DNA of 6,654 nt from MED-G16 sp964467915. GTDB lineage: Bacteria > Bacteroidota > Bacteroidia > Cytophagales > MED-G16. The notes under the pieces are model-generated. The model was not told where the DNA came from, searched no databases, and was given only the letters and a program-made list of their open reading frames with translations. This document shows, in pieces, positions 1-6,632 of this stretch (positions within the stretch are counted from its first letter, which is position 1; the number at the start of each line of letters is the position of its first letter). The position numbers were made by a program, and so were the translations under genes. The stretch spans positions 1 to 6,654 of the forward strand of contig CAYXSW010000036.1 of NCBI GenBank assembly GCA_964467915.1, given 5' to 3'.

Positions 1-1
1 T

Positions 2-700
2 TTAGACGCATTAGAAGAAAAACTTCAAGATAAAAACGTGTGTGCATTTATGGTTGAGCCAATCCAAGGTGAGGCCGGAGTTGTTGTCCCTGATGAAGGA
101 TATCTTAGCGGGATAAGGACTTTATGTGATAAATATAATGTACTGTTTATCGCGGATGAAGTTCAGACAGGAATTGCTAGGACAGGAAAGATGTTAGCTA
201 CAGACTACGAAGAGGCAAGACCAGATATTTTAATTCTTGGAAAAGCACTTTCCGGAGGAGTATTACCGGTATCTGCAGTGTTGGCTGATGATGAAGTGAT
301 GATGTGTATTAGACCCGGAGAACATGGGTCTACATACGGAGGAAATCCATTATCATGTGCTGTTGCAAAAGCTGCATTAGATGTAATAAAAGATGAAAAT
401 CTTGAAGATAATGCCATGAAAATGGGAAATTTATTTAGAAATAATCTCGAGAAATTAAAAGAAAAATCAAAATTGATAAATCTGATTAGAGGTAAGGGAT
501 TATTAAATGCCATGGTAATTAATGATTCCGAGACTAGCTCTACAGCATGGAATATTTGTTTAAAAATGAGAGACAATGGCCTTATAGCAAAGCCTACCCA
601 CGGAAACATAATCAGGTTTGCACCTCCACTTGTAATAAATAAAGATCAAGTAGATGAGTCATGCAATATAATAGAAAAAAGTATTGCTGAATTTGAATAA
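2..700 (+). CDS. rocD: Ornithine aminotransferase (ornithine-oxo-acid transaminase), 3' part, truncated by window edge
   Basis: This is a PLP-dependent class III aminotransferase that moves the delta-amino group of ornithine to 2-oxoglutarate, giving glutamate semialdehyde and glutamate in the cytoplasm. The reading frame is open from base 2, so the GTG at 38 is an internal Val and the real start lies upstream. About 232 residues are visible; the family is usually 400-440, so roughly 170-200 are missing. Visible landmarks are VEPIQGEAG, IADEVQTG with the Asp that pairs with the PLP ring nitrogen (codon 155-157), LGKALSGG with the Schiff-base Lys (codon 242-244), GEHGSTYGGNPL, RGKGLLNA, and IIRFAPPLVI with the substrate-carboxylate Arg (codon 614-616). 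That Arg is 27 residues from the C-terminal end, as I recall for human OAT. The motifs separate it from acetylornithine and GABA aminotransferases, and the eukaryote-like style is striking. TAA stops at 698-700, one base from the convergent GroES-like gene. Family call very secure; symbol by function. Confidence 0.95.
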   Translation, partial: LDALEEKLQDKNVCAFMVEPIQGEAGVVVPDEGYLSGIRTLCDKYNVLFIADEVQTGIARTGKMLATDYEEARPDILILGKALSGGVLPVSAVLADDEVMMCIRPGEHGSTYGGNPLSCAVAKAALDVIKDENLEDNAMKMGNLFRNNLEKLKEKSKLINLIRGKGLLNAMVINDSETSSTAWNICLKMRDNGLIAKPTHGNIIRFAPPLVINKDQVDESCNIIEKSIAEFE

Positions 701-701
701 A

Positions 702-1079
702 CTAATCAAATAAATTGTCATCTCTCTCTATCATTAATATAGATGACTGTGGTACTATAAAATATTTTTCTCCCTGATACATAACCTCGTAGGCACCACC
801 TTGTAAGAAAACAGCTAAATCTCCTTCCCTAACTTGAAGAGGGACATACTTCACTTTTTCCTCATCAGATTTCCATGGTTCATCATTATCTACTGGAAGT
901 GGTATTGGATAGCCTGGGCCAATTTTAACTACATAACCATATTGAATTTTTTCTTTTTCTCTTACCCCAGGTGGGAGGTATAGACCACTATCAGTCCTTT
1001 CTGATTCTTTTCTTGGTTTAACAAGCACCCTGTCACCTACAACATTTATTTTTTCTAACTTATTAATACTTTTTTCCAT
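702..1079 (-). CDS. GroES-like (Cpn10 family) co-chaperonin, long divergent form
   Basis: This 125-residue protein has the Cpn10 fold signature. A first strand with VVGDRVLVKP (residues 13-22) matches the DRV(I/L)VK start of GroES. SGLYLPPGVREKEK (31-44) occupies the mobile-loop position, with Leu-Tyr-Leu where GroES has the Ile-Val-Leu that contacts GroEL. GYVVKIGPG (48-56), VREGDLAVF (83-91) and YFIVPQSSILMI (106-117) match the later strands. It differs from the usual ~97-residue GroES by about ten extra N-terminal residues and an insertion around 57-82, rich in Pro and acidic residues with Trp69, in the roof-hairpin region. I recognise this long form from Bacteroidota, where it is annotated as a co-chaperone GroES in addition to the canonical one. 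No groEL is adjacent, so GroEL binding is inferred. ATG at 1079 follows the rmuC stop by 11 nt, without a visible Shine-Dalgarno; TAG is at 704-702. It is probably the last gene of the gcvP-rmuC transcript. Confidence 0.85.
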   Translation of the reverse strand: MEKSINKLEKINVVGDRVLVKPRKESERTDSGLYLPPGVREKEKIQYGYVVKIGPGYPIPLPVDNDEPWKSDEEKVKYVPLQVREGDLAVFLQGGAYEVMYQGEKYFIVPQSSILMIERDDNLFD

Positions 1080-1090
1080 TGAAACTGATT

Positions 1091-2230
1091 TTATTCTGAT
1101 CTCTCAATTAGTTTAGGATTAATTTTTTTACTCGTTTTTGCTCCCAGCTCTCTCAATCTCTCAGTTTTTCTTACAAGGTTATCTTTACCCTCAGTAAGTT
1201 TTTTCATCGCATCCTCATACGTATTTTTTGTGGTATTAAGGTTGTTACCTACTTTAATTAAATCTTCAGAAAATGACTGAAATTTATCATATAATGAGCC
1301 GGCTTGTCTTGCAATTTCTATAGCGTTCTTATTTGCTTTATCCTGCTTCCACATGTAAGCAACTGTCTTTAAAGTTGCAAAAAGTGTAGAATTTGTAACC
1401 ATTACTATATTTCTGTCTATGGCCTTATTATATAGGCTTACATCCTCCAAAACAGCTAATTTAAAAGCCGGCTCATTTGCCATAAACATCAAAATATAAT
1501 CTGGCTGATTAATATCTAAATCCTGATAACTTTTACTTGAGAGGGTTGTAATGTGATTGTTTATACTTTTAAGATGTTCTTTTAAGAAATGCTTCTTCTC
1601 TTCTTTATCATCTGAGTTATAATAATTTACATAGGCAACTAAAGAAACTTTAGAGTCAATAATTATACACTTATCTCCTGGCAACTTAACAACATAATCA
1701 AGTCTTTGATTATCTAAATCCTCATTTTTTATATTTTTTTCTTTTTCATAATGAATATTTTTTTCTAAGCCCGCAGCGTTTAAAATAGTTTCCATCTGTT
1801 GCTCTCCCCAATCACCTTGAGTTTTGCTTTCACCTCTTAAAGCATTAGCTAAATTATTTGCGTCATCACGCATTTTTAATGTCTCACTCTTAAGGTGATT
1901 AATTTCAGACTTTAAAATAGCATTAAACTCTATCGCATCTTTATTTGAGGACTCAACTTTTTTTTCAAATCTCTCGATATTCTCTTTTAGAGGATTTAAA
2001 ATATTTGATAGGTTTTCTTTATTAACCTCACCTATTTTTTTTGTTTTTTCGTCAATTATCTCGTTTGCTAAATTTTTAAATTCTAGAGTTAATATTTCCT
2101 TCATCTGATTAATTTCATCTATCCTTCTTTGAGGATCATCAGAGAGTTCAGCTTTATTATTTAATTTAAAAATAGTATAACCAAGAGCTGACAATGTAAG
2201 AAGTCCAATAAAAAGTAAAAAGTAATCCAT
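1091..2230 (-). CDS. rmuC: RmuC family protein (putative nuclease, DNA recombination/inverted-repeat stability)
   Basis: RmuC proteins are linked genetically to limiting recombination at inverted repeats in E. coli; the biochemical activity is predicted from a PD-(D/E)xK-like fold. Of 379 residues, 1-23 form one hydrophobic N-terminal segment that should anchor the protein in the inner membrane with the rest in the cytoplasm. Residues ~30-135 are charged, heptad-like coiled coil. The RmuC domain covers ~135-335 and begins with GDWGEQQMETIL (139-150). Candidate active-site residues are Glu143, Asp178 in RLDYVVKLPG, and Asp192/Lys194 in IIIDSK. MFMANEPAF and TNSTLFATLKTVAYMW are also typical. 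The tail (340-379) is basic and helical. The length is on the short side for the family. The ATG at 2230 begins right at the hydrophobic segment, which supports this start. A GGGAG abuts the ATG with no spacing, so it is unlikely to work as a normal ribosome site. It lies 30 nt after gcvP and 11 nt before the GroES-like gene. Family call secure; nuclease role inferred. Confidence 0.9.
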   Translation of the reverse strand: MDYFLLFIGLLTLSALGYTIFKLNNKAELSDDPQRRIDEINQMKEILTLEFKNLANEIIDEKTKKIGEVNKENLSNILNPLKENIERFEKKVESSNKDAIEFNAILKSEINHLKSETLKMRDDANNLANALRGESKTQGDWGEQQMETILNAAGLEKNIHYEKEKNIKNEDLDNQRLDYVVKLPGDKCIIIDSKVSLVAYVNYYNSDDKEEKKHFLKEHLKSINNHITTLSSKSYQDLDINQPDYILMFMANEPAFKLAVLEDVSLYNKAIDRNIVMVTNSTLFATLKTVAYMWKQDKANKNAIEIARQAGSLYDKFQSFSEDLIKVGNNLNTTKNTYEDAMKKLTEGKDNLVRKTERLRELGAKTSKKINPKLIERSE

Positions 2231-2260
2231 CTCCCAAAAATATAAATTATTTAATAGAAA

Positions 2261-5137
2261 CTACGAGGCATATGCTTCTAGCGGTATACAACTACAAAAT
2301 AAATTTCTGTCTCCATGTGCATTATCAATTCTACCTACAGATGGCCAGAATTTATTTTCTAAAACAAATTTTAAAGGATAAGCTGCCTTCTCTCTAGTGT
2401 AAGGAAGACCCCATGATGATGAGCTAACTACTGCCGCAGTATGCGGTGCATTTTTAAGTACGTTTTCTTTTTTATCATAAGTCCCGTCTCTTATCTCTTC
2501 AATTTCTTTTCTAATTTCAATCATGACATCACAGAACCTATCTAATTCTTCTTTAGTCTCACTCTCTGTTGGCTCTATCATCATAGTCCCTGGCACCGGA
2601 AAAGACACTGTAGGTGCGTGATATCCATAGTCCATAAGCCTCTTCGCAATATCTTCAACTTCAACATCAGTATCAGATTTAAAATCCCTACAATCAATTA
2701 TAAATTCATGAGCACTAGTTCCGTTGACTCCTTTATATAATATTGGGTAATGACTTTCAAGTCGCGACCCTATATAATTTGCATTTAATATCGAGAGTTC
2801 AGTGGCATACTTTAGAGCACCTGATCCCATCATAGAGATATAAGCATAAGAGATAGCTAAAATACTTGCACTACCATAAGGAGCACTAGAGACAGGCGTG
2901 ATAGTTGAGTCATCAAAATCATCAAAAATATTTCTTGGAAGATATTTAACTAGTTTTTCAACCACACCTATGGGGCCCATTCCTGGGCCTCCTCCACCAT
3001 GAGGAATGCAAAATGTTTTATGGAGGTTAAGATGACACACATCAGCTCCAATCTTATCAGGGTTAGTTAATCCAACCTGTGCGTTCATATTTGCACCGTC
3101 CATGTAGACAAGCCCTCCATTTTCATGAATGAGATTGCAGACCTCAAGAATATGATCTTCAAAAACTCCGTGGGTTGATGGGTAGGTTATCATCAGACAA
3201 CTTAGATTCTCAGAATAAGTTTTACACTTCTCTTTCAAATCATCTAAATCTATATTTCCATGTTTATCACAGGCAATAACCACAACCTTCATGCCTGCCA
3301 TTATAGCAGATGCTGGATTTGTCCCGTGGGCAGAAGAAGGTATTAGTGCTACATCTCTTTTATCATCTCCATTGTCCATATGAAATGCTCTTATCACCAT
3401 AAGTCCTGTGTATTCTCCCTGCGCTCCAGAGTTCGGCTGAAAAGAAAGCTTAGAAAATCCTGTTATCTCAGAGAGCCAGGTATTTAACTCACTTATCATT
3501 TTAGAATATCCTTTGGCTTGATTCATTGGAACAAAAGGATGGAGGTTCATTTCTTCCCAGGTAATTGGAATCATTTCAGTGGTAGCATTTAGCTTCATTG
3601 TACATGAACCTAAAGAGATCATAGAATGAACCAATGAGAGGTCTTTATTCTCTAACCTCTTCATGTACCTCAATATTTCATGTTCTGTTTGGTATTTATT
3701 AAATACCTCATGAGATAAAAAATCAGATTTTCTTTTAAGGTCAGTTGACAATTTCAACTGAACTTCTTCTATATTATTTAAATGGACTTCAATTGCATTA
3801 TCTGCAAAATCAGAAAAAATATTTAAGATGGCCATCACATCAGAAGCTGAAGAAGTCTCATCTAAAGATATCCCAATATGATCAGACTCAAAGTACCTGA
3901 AATTGATTGAGCTTTTTTCTGCTTTTTTATGAATTTTTTTCTTCTGATCAGGTGAGACTTTTACTTTTAATGTGTCAAAAAAGTTAGAATTTTCCTGGAC
4001 ATACCCCAAACTATTTAGACCATCATTAAGGAGTTGAGTTAACTCAGTTATTTTACTTGCAATCTTTACTAGACCTTCTTTACCATGGTACACAACATAC
4101 ATCCCCGCCATCACAGAAAGAAGAACCTGAGCTGTACAAATATTTGAAGTGGCCCTGTCTCTTTTAATGTGTTGCTCTCTTGTTTGTAAGGCCATCCTGT
4201 AAGCACTATTACCAGAAGAGTCTAGACTAACTCCAATAATTCTTCCAGGGATATGTCTTTTATACTCTTCTTTTGTAGCAAAAAAAGCTGCATGAGGACC
4301 ACCATAACCCATAGGCACACCAAACCTTTGTGAGTTCCCAATAACAGCGTCTGCTCCCATCTCTCCTGGTGGCATAAGCAAAACTATACTCATAAGATCT
4401 GACGCTACACATGTATATATAGATTTGCTTTTTGCTTTCTCAATATATTTAGTAAGATCAATAACATTCCCATCTGAATCTGGATACTGGAGAATAGCTC
4501 CAAAATATTCATCATCACATGTAAATTTTTCTATATCATCAATAACTAATTCGATTCCTAAAGGTTCTGAACGTGTTTTTAATATCTCTATAGTCTGAGG
4601 AAATAATTTATTAGAGACAAAAAACTTTTTTGATTGTTTCTTGGGACCTTTTCTAACTCTAAAGAACATTGTCATTGCCTCAGATGCAGCAGTACCCTCA
4701 TCTAGAAGTGAGGCATTAGAAATTTCCATTCCTGTTAGATCTGTTACCATGGTCTGGTAATTGATAAGAGCTTCCATCCTCCCTTGTGCTATCTCAGCCT
4801 GATAAGGAGTATAAGCCGTATACCAGCCAGGATTTTCTAAGATATTTCTCTTTATAACATTAGGTATTATGCAGTCGTAATAACCCATACCTATATAAGA
4901 CTTAAATTTTTTATTATTTAGCATTAAAGACTTAAAAGATGATAAAAAATCTGTCTCTGTTTTTGGGGATTCAAGATTAAGCTCCCCTTCTAACCTAATA
5001 GAATCTGGTATTGTTAAATCAATTAGTTTTTCTAAGGATTCTACACCAATTTTATTCAACATGACACCCCTATCATCAGAAGATATAGAGTTATGTCTTA
5101 AGGAAAATTCGTCAGAATTAAATGAAATATTTGCCAT
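2261..5137 (-). CDS. gcvP: Glycine dehydrogenase (decarboxylating), P protein of the glycine cleavage system, single-chain form
   Basis: The P protein decarboxylates glycine with PLP and passes the aminomethyl group to the lipoyl arm of H protein, starting glycine breakdown to CO2, ammonia and methylene-tetrahydrofolate. At 958 residues it matches the full-length single-chain form (E. coli about 957), not the split gcvPA/gcvPB type. The N-terminal half (~10-450) shows MGYYDCIIPNVI, NPGWYTAYTPYQAEIAQGR (102-120), FGVPMGYGGPHAAFFA and ATSNICTAQ. The C-terminal half shows GSCTMKLNATTEM, LHPFVP, FQPNSGAQGEY, SSAHGTNPASA, YPSTHGVFE and MDGANMNAQVGL. The PLP-binding Lys is Lys707 in NLHKTFCIPHGGGGPG (codon 3019-3017). 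The C-terminal end has the conserved DNxxGDRNLxCxC pattern. Nothing essential appears missing. The ATG at 5137 gives the expected N-terminus with the RHNS and MLNKIG motifs; only a weak purine run precedes it. It heads the minus-strand cluster. gcvT and gcvH are not here, so the system is dispersed. Very secure. Confidence 0.97.
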   Translation of the reverse strand: MANISFNSDEFSLRHNSISSDDRGVMLNKIGVESLEKLIDLTIPDSIRLEGELNLESPKTETDFLSSFKSLMLNNKKFKSYIGMGYYDCIIPNVIKRNILENPGWYTAYTPYQAEIAQGRMEALINYQTMVTDLTGMEISNASLLDEGTAASEAMTMFFRVRKGPKKQSKKFFVSNKLFPQTIEILKTRSEPLGIELVIDDIEKFTCDDEYFGAILQYPDSDGNVIDLTKYIEKAKSKSIYTCVASDLMSIVLLMPPGEMGADAVIGNSQRFGVPMGYGGPHAAFFATKEEYKRHIPGRIIGVSLDSSGNSAYRMALQTREQHIKRDRATSNICTAQVLLSVMAGMYVVYHGKEGLVKIASKITELTQLLNDGLNSLGYVQENSNFFDTLKVKVSPDQKKKIHKKAEKSSINFRYFESDHIGISLDETSSASDVMAILNIFSDFADNAIEVHLNNIEEVQLKLSTDLKRKSDFLSHEVFNKYQTEHEILRYMKRLENKDLSLVHSMISLGSCTMKLNATTEMIPITWEEMNLHPFVPMNQAKGYSKMISELNTWLSEITGFSKLSFQPNSGAQGEYTGLMVIRAFHMDNGDDKRDVALIPSSAHGTNPASAIMAGMKVVVIACDKHGNIDLDDLKEKCKTYSENLSCLMITYPSTHGVFEDHILEVCNLIHENGGLVYMDGANMNAQVGLTNPDKIGADVCHLNLHKTFCIPHGGGGPGMGPIGVVEKLVKYLPRNIFDDFDDSTITPVSSAPYGSASILAISYAYISMMGSGALKYATELSILNANYIGSRLESHYPILYKGVNGTSAHEFIIDCRDFKSDTDVEVEDIAKRLMDYGYHAPTVSFPVPGTMMIEPTESETKEELDRFCDVMIEIRKEIEEIRDGTYDKKENVLKNAPHTAAVVSSSSWGLPYTREKAAYPLKFVLENKFWPSVGRIDNAHGDRNLFCSCIPLEAYAS

Positions 5138-5162
5138 AATCTTTTAATGAAAAAGGTATACG

Positions 5163-5170
5163 CAAATCTA
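5163..5170 (-). promoter_or_regulatory. Candidate Bacteroidota-type -7 box for the gcvP-rmuC-groES-like transcript
   Basis: Read on the minus strand, 5170 to 5163 is TAGATTTG, an exact match to the Bacteroidota -7 consensus TAnnTTTG. It ends 25 nt before the gcvP ATG, which would leave a leader of about 18-20 nt. A -33 TTTG is not present at the proper distance; only T-rich sequence (TTTT) sits about 18 nt upstream. The position in the divergent intergenic region and the identity to the box at 6625-6632 support it; the missing -33 element weakens it. Confidence 0.5.
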
Positions 5171-5242
5171 TACACAAAGTTGAAAAATAAAATTGATTAG
5201 ACTAAAGAATATCTATTAATAGTATTAATATAAATTTGTGTA
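5171..5242. repeat. 8-bp perfect inverted repeat spanning the divergent gcvP/pyrC promoter region
   Basis: TACACAAA at 5171-5178 is the exact reverse complement of TTTGTGTA at 5235-5242, with 56 nt between. One arm sits directly upstream of the minus-strand -7 candidate and the other overlaps the end of the plus-strand -7 candidate. It could be paired regulator half-sites, two copies of a promoter-associated sequence facing opposite ways, or chance in AT-rich DNA. Nothing shows which protein, if any, binds. The rest of the 121-nt gap (5138-5258) is AT-rich and shows no RNA gene or riboswitch-like structure to me. Confidence 0.3.
5231..5238 (+). promoter_or_regulatory. Candidate Bacteroidota-type -7 box for pyrC
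   Basis: TAAATTTG matches the TAnnTTTG -7 consensus exactly and ends 20 nt before the pyrC ATG at 5259, leaving a leader of roughly 13-15 nt. That leader is A-rich (AATTAAATATAAAA) with no Shine-Dalgarno sequence, which is common in Bacteroidota. No TTG or TTTG lies 17-23 nt upstream, so the -33 element is absent or degenerate. Confidence 0.5.
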
Positions 5243-5258
5243 AGAATTAAATATAAAA

Positions 5259-6596
5259 ATGAGACCTATTCTTGTAAAAAATGCCACAATAATTAACGAA
5301 AATTCTAGAAAAATTTGTGACCTTTTAATTCGTAATAAGAGAATAGAAAAGGTAGATGAAGATATAGGTGTAGATTATAAGTGTGATATAATAAACGCAG
5401 AAAAACTCATGCTTATACCAGGGCTAATTGATGACCAAGTACATTTTAGAGAACCAGGATTAACTCATAAGGGAAACATATATACTGAGTCAATGGCTGC
5501 AGTAGCAGGTGGAGTTACATCATTCATGGAGATGCCCAACACAATTCCGAATGCTATAACAAATGAAGAATTAGAGAAGAAGTATGTTATAGGTCAGAAT
5601 ACTTCATTTGGGAATTATTCTTTTTACCTAGGAGCTAGTAACGATAACATAGAACAAGTGAAGAGGCTAGATAAAAATAATATTTGCGGAGTCAAGATAT
5701 TTATGGGCTCATCAACTGGCAATATGCTTGTTGATAAGGAGAGAGCTCTAAACGATATCTTTAAAAACTCAGAGGTAATTATAACTACTCACTGCGAAGA
5801 TGAGCTTACAGTCAGGACGAACTTAAAAATAGCTCAAGAAAAGTATGGGAACAATATACCTTTTAATCAGCATCCTATAATCAGATCTAGAGAGGCATGC
5901 TACAAGTCATCTTCTCACGCAATATCATTAGCTAAAGAACACAATGCAAAACTTCATGTTCTCCATATATCTACAAAAGAAGAGTTAGAATTATTTAACA
6001 ACATCCCCTTAAAAGAAAAAAATATAACGTGTGAGGCTTGTCTTCATCACATGTGGTTTTCAGATAGTGATTATGAGTCACTTGGAAGCTTAATAAAATG
6101 GAATCCTGCTGTTAAAACTAGTGACGACAGAGAGGCCATCGTTGATGCTGTAAATAATGATTTTATTGATGTTATTGCGACTGATCATGCCCCACATACT
6201 CTTAAGGAGAAATCTAATGCGTATCTAGATGCGCCTTCCGGTGGACCACTGATTCAGTATTCGTTGCCATTACTCCTTGAGATGAATAAAAAAAATAAAT
6301 TCTCATTGGAGAAGATAGTCCAAAAAACATCTCACAGTGTGTCAGATTTATTCCAGATTAAAGACAGAGGTTACATAAGGGAAGGGTACTTTGCTGATAT
6401 TGTTTTATTTGATCCAACTTCAAATACGAAAGTATCTGAAGAAAAAATTCTATCAAAGTGTAACTGGAGCCCACTAAAAGACGAAACATTTCATTCTAAA
6501 ATAATTCACACCATAGTCTCAGGTCAGCACATTTATAAAAATGGTCATATTAATGGAGAGCCTTCTGGCATAAGAATGGAATTCAATAGAGATTAG
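5259..6596 (+). CDS. pyrC: Dihydroorotase, cyclic amidohydrolase superfamily (Bacteroidota-type), with altered metal motif
   Basis: Dihydroorotase interconverts carbamoyl-aspartate and dihydroorotate, the third step of de novo pyrimidine synthesis, in the cytoplasm. The 445 residues show the amidohydrolase pattern: a short beta domain (1-50), a TIM barrel, and a C-terminal return to the beta domain with GYFADIVLFDP (376-386). Likely site residues are His62 and Arg64 in QVHFREPG, Asn94 in MPNT, Lys146 in VKIFMGSS (candidate carboxylated metal-bridging Lys), His178 in TTHCED, His236 in LHIST, and Asp309/His313 in TDHAPH. The usual HxH of strand 1 reads Gln60-Val-His62, so one metal ligand is replaced. 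The rest of the site is intact, and I associate this Gln variant with Bacteroidota proteins annotated as dihydroorotase. Allantoinase or hydantoinase is the main alternative, because Lys146 resembles those families. The ATG at 5259 gives the standard N-terminus ILVKNATIIN. It is transcribed divergently from gcvP; no other pyr gene is visible. Family secure, exact substrate likely. Confidence 0.85.
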   Translation: MRPILVKNATIINENSRKICDLLIRNKRIEKVDEDIGVDYKCDIINAEKLMLIPGLIDDQVHFREPGLTHKGNIYTESMAAVAGGVTSFMEMPNTIPNAITNEELEKKYVIGQNTSFGNYSFYLGASNDNIEQVKRLDKNNICGVKIFMGSSTGNMLVDKERALNDIFKNSEVIITTHCEDELTVRTNLKIAQEKYGNNIPFNQHPIIRSREACYKSSSHAISLAKEHNAKLHVLHISTKEELELFNNIPLKEKNITCEACLHHMWFSDSDYESLGSLIKWNPAVKTSDDREAIVDAVNNDFIDVIATDHAPHTLKEKSNAYLDAPSGGPLIQYSLPLLLEMNKKNKFSLEKIVQKTSHSVSDLFQIKDRGYIREGYFADIVLFDPTSNTKVSEEKILSKCNWSPLKDETFHSKIIHTIVSGQHIYKNGHINGEPSGIRMEFNRD

Positions 6597-6600
6597 AAAA

Positions 6601-6632
6601 TTTGTCTTAGTAATAACATTATTCTAGATTTG
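6601..6632 (+). promoter_or_regulatory. Bacteroidota-type promoter (-33 TTTG, 20-nt spacer, -7 TAGATTTG) downstream of pyrC
   Basis: TTTG at 6601-6604 is followed after exactly 20 nt by TAGATTTG at 6625-6632, so both elements and the spacing fit the Bacteroidota vegetative promoter. Transcription would start near 6638-6641 and run out of the window, probably into a gene whose start is at or past the right edge. The only visible candidate start is the ATG at 6643 (Met-Val-Val-Val before the edge), which would have almost no leader, so I do not call a gene there. The promoter begins 5 nt after the pyrC stop, which suggests the next gene is not solely dependent on pyrC transcription. Confidence 0.65.

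Noticed and set aside
38..40. GTG as a possible start for the aminotransferase
   Set aside because: The frame is open back to base 2 with residues (LDALEEKLQDKN) that fit the family upstream of this point, so the GTG is an internal Val and the gene is merely cut by the window.
205..609. Open frame of 134 codons on the minus strand inside the aminotransferase gene
   Set aside because: It lies wholly antisense to a strongly conserved coding region, and its translation has no recognisable family features; it is a shadow frame.
717..747. Inverted repeat GTCATCT / AGATGAC with a 17-nt loop near the convergent gene ends
   Set aside because: Arms of only 7 bp, a long loop, no following T run, and a location inside the GroES-like coding sequence. 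It could be a weak terminator, but chance is as likely.
2231..2235. GGGAG (minus strand) as a Shine-Dalgarno site for rmuC
   Set aside because: It abuts the ATG with zero spacing. The next in-frame Met is residue 43, which would remove the membrane segment, so the sequence is more likely coincidental.
2235..2242. TATTTTTG on the minus strand, matching the -7 consensus, just before rmuC
   Set aside because: It ends only 4 nt before the rmuC ATG, so transcription would start at or inside the start codon, and no -33 TTTG lies upstream. Probably chance in T-rich DNA.
6608..6626. Imperfect AT-only inverted repeat (TAG-T-AATAA / TTATT-CTA) as a pyrC terminator
   Set aside because: The stem is nearly all A-T with a bulge and a 2-nt loop, and there is no T run; it also lies inside the spacer of the proposed promoter.
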